A stretch of DNA of 64,000 nucleotides. It comes from JAHEJE01 sp965216335. Its GTDB lineage: Bacteria; Pseudomonadota; Alphaproteobacteria; Rhizobiales; Aestuariivirgaceae. This document shows positions 43,096 to 54,032 of the stretch, piece after piece (positions within the stretch are counted from its first letter, which is position 1; each line of letters opens with the position of its first letter). The stretch covers positions 1,736,001-1,800,000 of the forward strand of contig OZ244154.1 in NCBI GenBank assembly GCA_965216335.1, written 5' to 3'. Both the position numbers and the translations under genes were made by a program. A model generated the notes under the pieces. It saw nothing but the letters and a program-made list of their open reading frames with translations, had not been told where the DNA came from and did not search any database.

Positions 43096-44007
43096 ATGTT
43101 GCTGAACAATTTGCGGCTTTTCCTGACAATTGTTGAAAAGGGCAGCCTGGTTGGGGCGGCTCGGGAAACCGGGTTATCGAACACCACAGTCTCTGAGCGC
43201 CTGGCAGCTCTAGAAGCGCATTACGGAGTGACGCTTTTCAATCGAACGACGCGTTCAATTAGCCTGACCGAAGAGGGGCGATGCCTCGTCGATGGCGCAA
43301 AGAGCTTGTTGAGTGAAGAGGCCGATCTCGATGCGTTGATCCGCTTTGGTGCTCAAACGCTGTCCGGCCCAATTCGAATGAGTGCACCCATCGATTTGGG
43401 TCGCAGCATCGTGTCAGAACTGATTACGAAGTTCACAACGGAGAACCCAGCAATTTCGATCGAGCTATCGCTGTCAGATGGCTACGTCGACCTTGTCGGC
43501 GAAGGCTACGACCTTGCAATCAGGTTTGGGATCATATCAGACAGCTCTCTGCGCATCCGTGATTTGGGCAGTTTCCAACGGTTGGTATGTGCGGCCCCGA
43601 GCTATCTGGAACGGCGCGGCGAGCCACGTTCCCCCGAGGAGCTTACAAAGCACAATTGTATGGTCATGCGATTCGGTGGAACACTCGACAATGTCTGGCG
43701 GTTTGGATCAAATAGTGATCCGGTTCAGGTTTCGGTTCGTGGAAATTGCATCGTCAACGACGGTTCGCTCATTCGGGCTTGGGCACTTGCGGGGCACGGG
43801 ATTGTGCTCAAGTCGGAGCTCGATGTTGGAGATGATATCAGGAGTGGCCGACTTGTCTCGCTGTTGAGCGATTATTTGCCACCGCCGGTTCCGCTGCAAA
43901 TGATGTTTCCGCCAAGTCGAGCCCAACCTCGACGGGTCGCCGCATTTGCTGAACAAGTGCAGGAGACTTTCCGAAGAAGATGCAGGTTCGCGCGCGCGCA
44001 AGTTTAA
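43096..44007 (+). CDS. LysR-family regulator
   Basis: 303 aa. N-terminal winged HTH (A-A-R-E-T-G-L-S-N-T-T-V-S-E-R-L-A-A-L-E) and a substrate-binding domain of the CrgA/DsdC-like group. It is divergent from the ABM-QOR-VOC genes with 103 bp between starts, the usual layout for a LysR controlling its neighbours. The gap carries a repeated CGGATAAATA / CGGTAAATAC pair that could be its site. Base composition is close to the rest of the accessory segment. Confidence 0.92.
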   Translation: MLLNNLRLFLTIVEKGSLVGAARETGLSNTTVSERLAALEAHYGVTLFNRTTRSISLTEEGRCLVDGAKSLLSEEADLDALIRFGAQTLSGPIRMSAPIDLGRSIVSELITKFTTENPAISIELSLSDGYVDLVGEGYDLAIRFGIISDSSLRIRDLGSFQRLVCAAPSYLERRGEPRSPEELTKHNCMVMRFGGTLDNVWRFGSNSDPVQVSVRGNCIVNDGSLIRAWALAGHGIVLKSELDVGDDIRSGRLVSLLSDYLPPPVPLQMMFPPSRAQPRRVAAFAEQVQETFRRRCRFARAQV

Positions 44008-44499
44008 TCAGCAGCCACAGTCAACTTCGGGCATCCTGATTGATAATGACCTGCATTGCGAAACGGCTGACGGCCGTTTTTGGCACAACCCGGAAGCTTG
44101 CTAGTCCAATAAAATGTCCACTCCGCCACCAACATCGGACATTCAGCGTTCTACCCACGTCCAGTCAAAATGTCCGCGTTGCCGACCTCGGGCTATGGGA
44201 TATGAAGCAGGTGCAGCGAATGTCCGGAAACGGGCATCCCGAATTGCCCTTGCGAACGGCAGCTATGGGCCGAAAGTGCCTATGGATCGGCTGCTCCATG
44301 GCATATGAACCTCAACCTTTTCACGCGCATCACAGATCTCAGATGCAGCTACAAAAAGGGATTCAAGAACGGTGTCGAAACACAAACTTTTCCATATCTG
44401 CGAGAGTTTCTGTTGATTGCTATCTGATTGCCAGCACCCCAACAGCAACCAAAGAGAGCAAGATGCTCTCGCAAAAGTTATTGATATTGTTGCAAAATT
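44008..44499. other. Gap before tRNA-Gly without a supported gene
   Basis: 492 bp. Only short frames are present, one of which runs through tRNA-Gly and is rejected. The composition resembles other accessory-region spacers. It may include the right border of the insert, but I find no direct repeat of the tRNA-Met end. Confidence 0.5.
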
Positions 44500-44574
44500 T
44501 GGAGCGGGCGATGAGATTCGAACTCACGACCCCAACCTTGGCAAGGTTGTGCTCTACCCCTGAGCTACGCCCGC
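44500..44574 (-). tRNA. tRNA-Gly (GCC)
   Basis: 75 nt with encoded CCA on the minus strand. Acceptor stem GCGGGCG / CGCCCGC, D-arm AGCTCAGGGGTAGAGC, anticodon loop CTTGCCAAG (anticodon GCC) and T-loop GTTCGAATC. Right boundary of the accessory segment. Confidence 0.96.
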
Positions 44575-44739
44575 GTCGCTTAGGCGCAAAGTAAAGTTGC
44601 GCATACACTCGGCGATGTGCCGGCCGCTCCATGGCCCGGCGCGCCGTGTTATTGCGCAACATGATGAGAAATGCAATAGCAATGCGCACCGCAACGAGCG
44701 GTTTGTTTGCCGCAATCATCAACCAAAGAGCACTGCCCC

Positions 44740-45231
44740 ATGCCCGCCACCCGCACCGATCTGATGCAGCGCTTCGCCGAGCTCGGCATTGCCGCCGAGA
44801 CCCGCAACCACCCCCCGGTGTTCACCGTCGAGGAGGCCCGCGCCCTGCGTGGCGAAATCGCCGGCGCCCACTGCAAGAACCTGTTCCTGAAGGACAAGAA
44901 GGGCCAGCTCTGGCTCGTCGTGTGCCTGGAGGACACCACCGTCGATCTGAAAGGCCTGCCGGCACTGATCGGCGCAGCACGGATTTCTTTCGGCAAGGCG
45001 GAACTGCTGATGGAGGTGCTCGGCGTCGAACCTGGTTCGGTCACCCCCTTCGCACTGATCAACGACACCGAAACCCGGGTCAACGTCGTGCTCGAAAAGG
45101 CGATGATGGACCACCAGACCGTCAACTACCATCCGCTGGAAAACACTGCCACGACGTCGATTGCCTCCAGCGATCTCCTCGCCTTCATCCGCGCCTGCGG
45201 CCACGATCCGCAGGTCGTTGACCTGAGATAG
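44740..45231 (+). CDS. Prolyl-tRNA editing protein (YbaK/ProX-type deacylase)
   Basis: 163 aa from ATG 44740. YbaK/aminoacyl-tRNA deacylase domain: H-P-P-V-F-T-V-E-E-A near residue 30, K-N-L-F-L-K-D-K-K near residue 55, S-F-G-K-A-E and G-V-E-P-G-S-V-T-P-F near residue 97. Free-standing enzyme that clears Ala (or Cys) from mischarged tRNA-Pro (PrdX/ProXp-ala branch). Confidence 0.92.
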   Translation: MPATRTDLMQRFAELGIAAETRNHPPVFTVEEARALRGEIAGAHCKNLFLKDKKGQLWLVVCLEDTTVDLKGLPALIGAARISFGKAELLMEVLGVEPGSVTPFALINDTETRVNVVLEKAMMDHQTVNYHPLENTATTSIASSDLLAFIRACGHDPQVVDLR

Positions 45232-45314
45232 CCTGCGCCCATTGCAATCGCCGGCCTGATTGGCCATCTATAGCGCTGAATTCCACAGCATCTTTTCAGA
45301 TTGGAACCACACCA

Positions 45315-46256
45315 ATGGTAGCCGACGGAGAAATCATCAGCATGGGCGGCCAGATCTCCGGCAACGGCGCCGGACCCGCCGACGCAGGCCTGATCAAGGA
45401 CAGCGACACCGCCAGCTTCATGACCGACGTGATCGAAGCATCGCGCCAGGTGCCGGTGATCGTCGATTTCTGGGCGCCCTGGTGCGGCCCGTGCAAACAG
45501 CTCGGTCCGGCGCTGGAAAAGGCCGTGCGCGAGGCCAAGGGGCGGGTCAGGCTGGTCAAAGTCGACATCGACCAGAACCAGGCGCTGGCCGGCCAGATGC
45601 GCATCCAGTCGATCCCCGCCGTCTATGCCTTTTCCAACGGCCAGCCCGTCGACGGTTTCATGGGCGCCCTGCCGGAAAGCGAGATCAAGGCGTTCATCGA
45701 CCGCATCGCCGGCCCGAGCAGCCAGGACGAACAGATCGCCCAGCTGCTGGACGCCGCCCAGGCAGCCTTGAGCGACAAGAATCTTGAAACCGCCGGCCAG
45801 ATGTTCGCCACCATCCTGCAGGCCGACCCGTCAAACATCTCCGCCCTTGCCGGGCTGGCGAAGGTCCAGATCGAAACCGGCGACCTTGAGGCCGCCCAGG
45901 CAACGCTTGCCATGGTGCCTGCGGACAAGCAGAACGACGCCGAAATCGCCAGCGCCATGGCTGCTCTTGAACTCGCGAGCACCCCGTCCGACAGCGCCGA
46001 GATCGCCGCCCTGCGATCCGCCCTTGCCGGCAACGACAAGGACCAGCAGGTCCGCCTCGATCTGGCCACCGCGCTCAACGCCGCCGGCCAGCGCGAAGAA
46101 GCGCTTGAGCTGCTGATCGGCAGCATCCGCATGGACCGCGCCTGGAACGACGATGCCGCGCGCAAGCAATTGCTCAAGTTTTTCGAGGCCTGGGGCCACG
46201 CCGACGAGATGACCGTTGCCGGGCGCCGCCAGCTGTCGTCGATCCTGTTTTCTTAA
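45315..46256 (+). CDS. Thioredoxin-TPR protein (CnoX/YbbN-like)
   Basis: 313 aa: thioredoxin domain with intact W-C-G-P-C near residue 56, then TPR-like helices (about 140-300). CnoX/YbbN proteins act as chaperones and redox protectors for GroEL and DnaK clients. The alphaproteobacterial version keeps the active cysteines, unlike E. coli YbbN. It precedes the Lon-N gene by 13 bp. Confidence 0.92.
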   Translation: MVADGEIISMGGQISGNGAGPADAGLIKDSDTASFMTDVIEASRQVPVIVDFWAPWCGPCKQLGPALEKAVREAKGRVRLVKVDIDQNQALAGQMRIQSIPAVYAFSNGQPVDGFMGALPESEIKAFIDRIAGPSSQDEQIAQLLDAAQAALSDKNLETAGQMFATILQADPSNISALAGLAKVQIETGDLEAAQATLAMVPADKQNDAEIASAMAALELASTPSDSAEIAALRSALAGNDKDQQVRLDLATALNAAGQREEALELLIGSIRMDRAWNDDAARKQLLKFFEAWGHADEMTVAGRRQLSSILFS

Positions 46257-46269
46257 GGCCCAAACGCCA

Positions 46270-46947
46270 ATGGATGTGTCCGACCGCTACAAGTCGATCG
46301 CCGATCTGCCGCAGGTCATCCCGCTGTTCCCGCTCAACGGCGCCCTGCTGCTGCCGCGCGGCCAGCTGCCGCTCAACATATTCGAGCCGCGCTATCTCGA
46401 CATGGTCGAAGACGCCATGGCCGGCCACCGCATCATAGGTATGGTGCAGCTTGATGACCCGGATGCCGATGCCGTGCACGAGCAGGACCCGGCCCTGGCC
46501 GCCGTCGGCTGCTGCGGCCGCATCACCAGTTATGCCGAAGCGCCCGACGACCGGCTGCTGATCACCCTGACCGGCATCTGCCGCTTTCAGATCTCCCAGG
46601 AGCAGGCGTTTCCGGTTGCCTACCGCTGCGCGCAAGTCAACTATGCTCCGTTTGCCGGCGACCTGGTGCCGGGCGCCGGCCAGGACGATGTCGACCGGGC
46701 CGGCCTGCTGCAGACCTTCAAGGCGTTTCTCGACGCCAATTCGATGGATGCGGACTGGAACGAAATCTCCGCGGCTTCCAACGAAACCCTGGTCAATGCC
46801 CTGTCCATGCTCAGCCCCTATCCGCCCAGGGAAAAACAGGCTCTGCTGGAGGCCTTCGACCTGAAATCGCGCGCCGACGTCCTGGTCGCCCTGACCGAAA
46901 TGAACCTGGCCCGCCAATCCGACGACGACACCCCGGTCTTGCAATAG
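46270..46947 (+). CDS. Lon N-terminal (LON substrate-binding) domain protein
   Basis: 225 aa from ATG 46270; a free-standing LON_substr_bdg domain: P-L-F-P-L-N-G-A-L-L-L-P near residue 18 and L-N-I-F-E-P-R-Y-L-D-M near residue 36. No ATPase or protease domain. The role is unknown, perhaps in substrate recognition. In operon with the upstream thioredoxin-TPR gene and followed by the Trm112-like gene after 10 bp. Confidence 0.92.
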   Translation: MDVSDRYKSIADLPQVIPLFPLNGALLLPRGQLPLNIFEPRYLDMVEDAMAGHRIIGMVQLDDPDADAVHEQDPALAAVGCCGRITSYAEAPDDRLLITLTGICRFQISQEQAFPVAYRCAQVNYAPFAGDLVPGAGQDDVDRAGLLQTFKAFLDANSMDADWNEISAASNETLVNALSMLSPYPPREKQALLEAFDLKSRADVLVALTEMNLARQSDDDTPVLQ

Positions 46948-46957
46948 GAACACGGCC

Positions 46958-47173
46958 ATGGCCGCAACTGACGACAAACCCACTCAACCAATGGCGGACC
47001 CCAAACTGCTGGAAATCCTGGTGTGCCCGGTGACCAAGCAACCGCTGTCCTACGATGCCGCAAAGCAGGAGCTCGTCTCCCTAGCCGCCGGTCTCGCCTA
47101 TCCGGTGCGCGACGGCATCCCCATCATGCTGCGTGAAGAAGCCCGGGAGTTGAGCGATGCAGAACGAAAGTGA
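46958..47173 (+). CDS. Trm112/UPF0434 family protein
   Basis: 71 aa. L-L-E-I-L-V-C-P-V-T-K-Q-P-L near residue 17 and Y-P-V-R-D-G-I-P-I-M-L near residue 48 are the family signatures; only one of the usual cysteine pairs is kept. Trm112-like proteins act as partners of methyltransferases. Overlaps the DUF971 gene by 17 bp. Confidence 0.92.
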   Translation: MAATDDKPTQPMADPKLLEILVCPVTKQPLSYDAAKQELVSLAAGLAYPVRDGIPIMLREEARELSDAERK

Positions 47174-47525
47174 AGAAGCCGTCTGGCCCGAGGAATTGCG
47201 CGTCACCGATGGCGGTGCCCGCCTGATCGTGACCTTCGACACCGCCGAGCAATATGAGCTGAGCGCAGAATACCTGCGCGTCGAAAGCCCCAGCGCCGAG
47301 GTCAAGGGCCACGGGCCCGGCCAGGAGGTCACCGTGCCCGGCAAGCAATGGGTCACCATCACCGGCGTCGAACCGGTCGGCAACTACGCCGCCCGCATCA
47401 ACTTCTCCGACGGCCACACCACCGGCCTGTACACCTGGGCCTACCTCGCCAAACTCGGCCGCGACCACGACGAAATCTGGCAGGCCTATCTCGGCAAACT
47501 GAAAGCCGAGGGGCTGAGCCGTTAG
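47157..47525 (+). CDS. DUF971 (gamma-butyrobetaine hydroxylase-like N-terminal domain) protein
   Basis: 122 aa; W-P-E-E-L-R-V near residue 10, L-S-A-E-Y-L-R-V-E-S-P-S-A-E-V near residue 35 and I-N-F-S-D-G-H-T-T-G-L-Y-T-W near residue 80 are the DUF971 signature. Possible link to iron-sulfur protein assembly in this family, not visible in the sequence itself. Last gene of the plus-strand run. Confidence 0.9.
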   Translation: MQNESEEAVWPEELRVTDGGARLIVTFDTAEQYELSAEYLRVESPSAEVKGHGPGQEVTVPGKQWVTITGVEPVGNYAARINFSDGHTTGLYTWAYLAKLGRDHDEIWQAYLGKLKAEGLSR

Positions 47526-47565
47526 AGCGTCGCCTGGCCGAGGTAAAGTCTCCTCGCCTGGAAAA

Positions 47566-47667
47566 GGGTTAGGGTGGGGATTGACGGCGGCGCGATTTGT
47601 CCAACCGTTTGCCGTATTGCACCGCCATCAACCCCCATCCCATCCTTCCCCCTTTGTGGGGGAAGGA
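47566..47667. repeat. Short palindromic repeat, copy A
   Basis: Arms GGGTTAGGGTGGGGATTGACGG and CCGCCATCAACCCCCATCCC flank a spacer, and a second small hairpin (CCTTCCCCC-TTTGT-GGGGGAAGG) follows. A related copy lies at 53294-53415. Typical of dispersed REP-like elements between genes. Confidence 0.75.
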
Positions 47668-47722
47668 GAGCAAGACGTATTTCCCGCTTATTGCTGAACC
47701 TCCCCACAACCACCCGAAGGCC

Positions 47723-48958
47723 CTACAGCACCTCACCAGCCAGCAGTTTCGGCAACTGCCCGGTCAGCCCGGCGGCCTCGCGCATGAAGGCGGACTTCAG
47801 GCCGCCGAGTTGGTTGACCAGGCCTAGCCCGGCATCGCGCAGCAGGCGCAGCTCACTGCGGTCGTTGGAGAACAGCCGGTTGATGCCGTCCGTCGCCACG
47901 GCCACCATCACCGTATCGAGCCGCCGCCAGCTCTGGTAGCGATCCAGCACATCAGGAGCACCGAAATCGCCGCCGATTTTCAGGGCATCGTTCAGCACCT
48001 CGGCCAGCGCCGCAACGTCGCGAAGCCCAAGATTGAACCCCAGTCCGGCAATCGGATGCACCACGTGCGCCGCATCGCCGATCAGCACCAGCCGCTCGCC
48101 GGTGAACGCTTTGGATATTTGCAGCCCGAGCGGATGGCTGAACCGGTTGTCGGCCGGGGTCACCTTGCCCAGATGATCACCGAACCGCTGTTCCAGCTCC
48201 CCCCGGAACCCGGCCTCGTCCAGCGCCAGAATGCGCTTGGCCTCGCCGTGGGTTTCCGTCCACACCAACGATGACCGGTTGCCCGGCAGCGGCAGGATGG
48301 CGAATGGTCCGGCCGGCATGAAATGCTCTTCCGCCCGCCCGCCATGGGCACGCTCGTGGTCGACGCTGAACACGATGGCCGACTGGCCGTAGTCCCAGCC
48401 GATCGTATCGATACCCGCCGCGGCGCGGGCCGGCGAGTTGCGGCCATCGGAGGCGATCAGCAGCTGGGCGCTCAACGCCTCGCCGTCTTCAAGCGTCACC
48501 TCGGCCTTGTGCGCCGAAAACCCATAGTCGGCAATCCGGCACTGCCGGCGAATGGTGATGTTGTCCGATGCCTCCGCCGCATCCAGCAGCGCGCCATAGA
48601 GATGGTGGATCTCCACCATGTAGGCCGACGGCTGCCCTGGCGCATGATCCTCGCCGAACTGCAGCAGCGACGGGCGCGTGCGCGCCGCCGGCGTGGAATC
48701 GGTAACGATAATCTCGTTCATTGGCTGGGCATGCGGCGCGATTGGCGCCCACACGCCGAGCGCCGTAAACAGGTTGCGCGCACTGGCGGTAATCGCCAGC
48801 GCCCGGCCGTCCGCTTTCAGGTCGCGCGACGCCGCAGGATCGCCGGCATCGACGATCACCACCTCGAACGGCATCCGGGCCCCCTGCCCGGCCAGCGCCA
48901 CCGCCGCCGCCAGGCCGTTCAGCCCGCCGCCGGCAATGATGATCTCGTGATGTTGCAT
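47723..48958 (-). CDS. FAD-dependent ubiquinone hydroxylase (UbiH/UbiF/VisC family)
   Basis: 411 aa. FAD-binding G-G-G-L-N-G-L near residue 10, D-G-R motif in A-S-D-G-R-N-S near residue 172 and the second FAD motif L-I-G-D-A-A-H-V-V-H-P-I-A-G-L-G-F-N-L-G near residue 300. It hydroxylates the ring of the ubiquinone precursor; which position (C1, C5 or C6) cannot be told. Precedes no coupled gene; 8 bp from the mutase gene. Confidence 0.93.
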   Translation of the reverse strand: MQHHEIIIAGGGLNGLAAAVALAGQGARMPFEVVIVDAGDPAASRDLKADGRALAITASARNLFTALGVWAPIAPHAQPMNEIIVTDSTPAARTRPSLLQFGEDHAPGQPSAYMVEIHHLYGALLDAAEASDNITIRRQCRIADYGFSAHKAEVTLEDGEALSAQLLIASDGRNSPARAAAGIDTIGWDYGQSAIVFSVDHERAHGGRAEEHFMPAGPFAILPLPGNRSSLVWTETHGEAKRILALDEAGFRGELEQRFGDHLGKVTPADNRFSHPLGLQISKAFTGERLVLIGDAAHVVHPIAGLGFNLGLRDVAALAEVLNDALKIGGDFGAPDVLDRYQSWRRLDTVMVAVATDGINRLFSNDRSELRLLRDAGLGLVNQLGGLKSAFMREAAGLTGQLPKLLAGEVL

Positions 48959-48966
48959 AGCCGCCT

Positions 48967-51121
<2,155 letters not shown>

Positions 51122-51129
<8 letters not shown>

Positions 51130-53041
51130 CCGTCAACCTCCCCGGCCTCTCGACACCGCTCAGCGCATGAATGCTCTGCAGTATCCCGACGATGTTTGCG
51201 CCGTCATGCATGAAACCATCGACACCATGCTGGCGCAGCTCGGTTTCGTCCCCGGGTGGCTTTCCCGCCAGCCAGACATACGTTGCGCCGGCACCTTTCA
51301 GAGCCGCCGCGACATCCCCGGCCATCTCACGGTAACGGGCATCGCTCGAACAAATGCAGGCTTGCGGACATCCCGAAGCCTTGAACGCCGCTCCAAGATC
51401 TTCGGACATCGCCGTCAGCTCATGGCCATGGGTGACAATGCCACCGGCCGCCAGCAGGTTCTCAACCCAACTAGCCCGCGCCGAGTGCTCCGCCGGATCG
51501 CCAAGTTTGACCAAAAAGACACATTTTGGCGTCTCGCCGTGGACACCCTCATAGCAACCGGATGCATCGCGCAGGCGTTCGAAATCGTGCGACAGACGGT
51601 GCGGCACCAGCCGGTCACAGGAAAGGTCGGTATCGGGATCATGTGCAGGCAATATCCGCTCGACGGTCTCAGGCCAATCATCGGGCAGATGCATATCCCA
51701 GACCGTGACCCGCGGCTGCTCCAGGCTGGCGAACTCGGAAACACCGGTCAGCTTGATCCGCCGCTCCGACACCAGGCGTCGCGCCGTTCTGGCCATGTCG
51801 GCAATTGTCGAATGAACATAGCCCTTGGCCAGTGCCGCAACCATCCCGCCTTGCCGTTCGAGGCTCTGCAACTCACTCCAGCCCTGCCGGGCCAACTGGC
51901 CGGTCAGATGCTCGACATAGCCCGACCCGGCAGCCGGATCGGCAACCCGGCCGATGCCCGACTCCTCCAAAAGAATGTGCTGGATATTGCGCGCCATGCG
52001 CCGGGCAAAGCCGTCCGGCACGCCCAGGGCGGTAGAAAACGGCAGCACGGTGATGCTGTCAGCCTCGCCGACACCGGCCCCGAACACCGCGCTTGTCGTG
52101 CGCAACATGTTCACGTGCGGATCTTCGCGCGAGATCATCCGGTTAGCGGTCTCGACGTCGATCCGCAATGGCGGCGCGTCAAGCTGCATGGCTTCGCAGA
52201 TCCGCCGCCAAACCAGACGCAGTGCCCGCATCTTGCAGATTTCGGCAAATTGATCGGCGGTTGCCGACACAACAACGCCAATGCGGCGCACGGCATCGCA
52301 CGGCGCACACCCCGCCTGCTCCAGCAGCCTTAGAGTTTCCAGCAACGTCGCCGCCATCAGACCGACCACTTGCGATGGCGATGCTCCGGCCTCCTGATAG
52401 ACCCTGACATCGCCAACAAAGACCGGACCGCGATGACCGGCGGCGTCGGCAAGGCCCACAATTTCCGCCATCCGCCCAACCAGGTCGCTGCGTGCCACCA
52501 TGTACCCGCTGCGGGCAAATGCCGCGATCGGATCGAGTCCCAGGTTCAGTTCGCACCGCGACAGATCGAGATTGCGCGCCTGGTACAGCTCGAGAAGCCA
52601 CGGCGCCACGACCCGGCCAAGCCGGCCGCCATCCAGCCTCAGCCCGATCAGATCGAGCTCCACATCGCGCAAAACCCGGTTGAGATCGTCCGGCGAGGCA
52701 ATCGGCACACCATACGGCCCGGCCGTAACCGCGCCGGGAAGAACCAGGGCCAGCCCGGTTGCACCGCCGGCGAGATCCTCAAGCGCTTGTGCATTGGCTT
52801 TCGCCAGGTCGGGAACATCGCACCGCTGGATCACGTCCCAGGCTGCATCACCGCCTTGGCGGGGCTGGCCGTCAACCCGCACCGCATCGCCGGCCGGCGG
52901 GTAAACCGGCGCCGTCTGATAGCCATGCATGCTGGTGGTCGTCAGGCTGGACAGCGGCTTGCCCTTCAGCGCCGCCTCGGCCGCTGATTGCCAGTCGCTT
53001 TCACTGTAGGCCGGAAACTCCGATGCCAGAGGCAAACTCAC
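51122..53041 (-). CDS. mutA: Methylmalonyl-CoA mutase small (beta) subunit
   Basis: 639 aa; GTG at 53041 is chosen because GGAGG lies 10 bp upstream (an upstream TTG at 53080 would add 13 Cys-rich residues). MutB-like barrel plus a degenerate B12 domain without the D-x-H-x2-G motif, as normal for the non-catalytic subunit. Pairs with the catalytic subunit to form the bacterial heterodimer. First gene of this two- or three-gene set. Confidence 0.93.
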
Positions 53042-53131
53042 GGGGCAACGCCCTCCCACGCACTCGTTGCACTGCAACACCCGTTATAGCCGCAATATCC
53101 GTCCCGGCAAGCAATGCCTTCGTCGCAATCT

Positions 53132-53510
53132 GGGCTATCGCATATGGACTTGAACTTTGTTTTCTGCCTTCCTCGGTCTTGACCCACTGCTGTCCGGTTC
53201 AACGTTGGGTGAAGGCACATTTCTTCCATTGCATCGGATAGTTGCATGCGCTGAAGAAAGCCCCGACATGATCCCGAGTTGGCTCCTGGGCATTCCCTCC
53301 CCCAGAAAGGGGGAGGGTTAGGGTGGGGGTTGATGGCGGTGCAACGCATTGATTTCATTATGTTTTGCGCCGCCGTCAACCCCCATCCCAGCCTTCCCCC
53401 TTTCTGGGGGAAGGAGTAATCATCGCTTGACCGGACAGCAGTGGGCTTGACCCGAGGAAGGCAAGTTTGTGCTGCCAATCGGATATCATCACTGGCATAT
53501 GCGATAGCCC
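53132..53510. repeat. 379-bp inverted-repeat element (MITE-like) with nested palindromes
   Basis: Ends GGGCTATCGCATATG and CATATGCGATAGCCC are perfect 15-bp inverted repeats. Further in, 53162-53204 and 53425-53464 form a second imperfect inverted pair (CTGCCTTCCTCGG... with CACTGCTGTCCGG). The centre holds palindromic repeat copy B. No open reading frame of note. The rest of the 492-bp gap (53042-53131 and 53511-53533) shows nothing. Confidence 0.75.
53294..53415. repeat. Short palindromic repeat, copy B (inside the 379-bp element)
   Basis: Related to copy A at 47566: GGGTTAGGGTGGGGGTTGATGG on one side, CCGTCAACCCCCATCCCAGCC on the other, with terminal hairpins of the CCCCCAGAAAGGGGG type. 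Confidence 0.75.
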
Positions 53511-53533
53511 TGGTCGGAACCTAGTTCGTCGGA

Positions 53534-53932
53534 TCAGATGAACTTGCTCAGCCCGGGGATCGAGTTCATCACCTGCTTGACCGTGTCTTCACCGGCCTGC
53601 TCGCTGGCAAAGTCCAGAACCGTCTGACCGGTCTGCTTGATCTGGTCCATATCGAGCCCGGCCGACTGCAGTTTGCCGATGGCCTCCATCGGTGCGCCAA
53701 TCGACCCGCCGAGCGCGCCGCCGATCTTGCCGAGCAGCCCGCCGCTGCCGTCGCCCCCGTCGCCATGCGCATCGGCAAATTCCGCTGCCCCCGGAATGGC
53801 ATCGAACATCGCCGCGACCTTGTCGCTGTCGCCGTTCGAACGCACCAGCGACAGAATGGTACCGATCGCCTGCTGGGCCGTCGCCTCGTCAAGGCCGACT
53901 GCCGCGCATACTTTCGCTACAAGTTCGTCCAT
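53534..53932 (-). CDS. DUF2267/DUF2780-like small protein
   Basis: 132 aa, helical, with a Gly-rich middle (G-D-G-G-D-G-S-G-G-L-L-G-K-I-G-G-A-L-G-G) and a C-terminal V-L-D-F-A-S-E-Q-A-G segment. N-terminal helices resemble DUF2267 (V-A-A-V-G-L-D-E-A-T-A-Q-Q-A-I-G). No signal peptide. The function is unknown. Divergent from the HerA-like gene, 100 bp away. Confidence 0.8.
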   Translation of the reverse strand: MDELVAKVCAAVGLDEATAQQAIGTILSLVRSNGDSDKVAAMFDAIPGAAEFADAHGDGGDGSGGLLGKIGGALGGSIGAPMEAIGKLQSAGLDMDQIKQTGQTVLDFASEQAGEDTVKQVMNSIPGLSKFI

Positions 53933-54032
53933 TTTGGGGATTCCTCTTCAGTTTGTTTGCGTGTCACCGGGTTTTATAGCAGATTGCCCGGCGACGCGAA
54001 CGATTTGCCAGCCTTTTGGGGGTCTCAACAGA

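Noticed and set aside
44040..44594. 184-codon plus-strand frame
   Set aside because: Runs through the tRNA-Gly gene and shows no coding signature.
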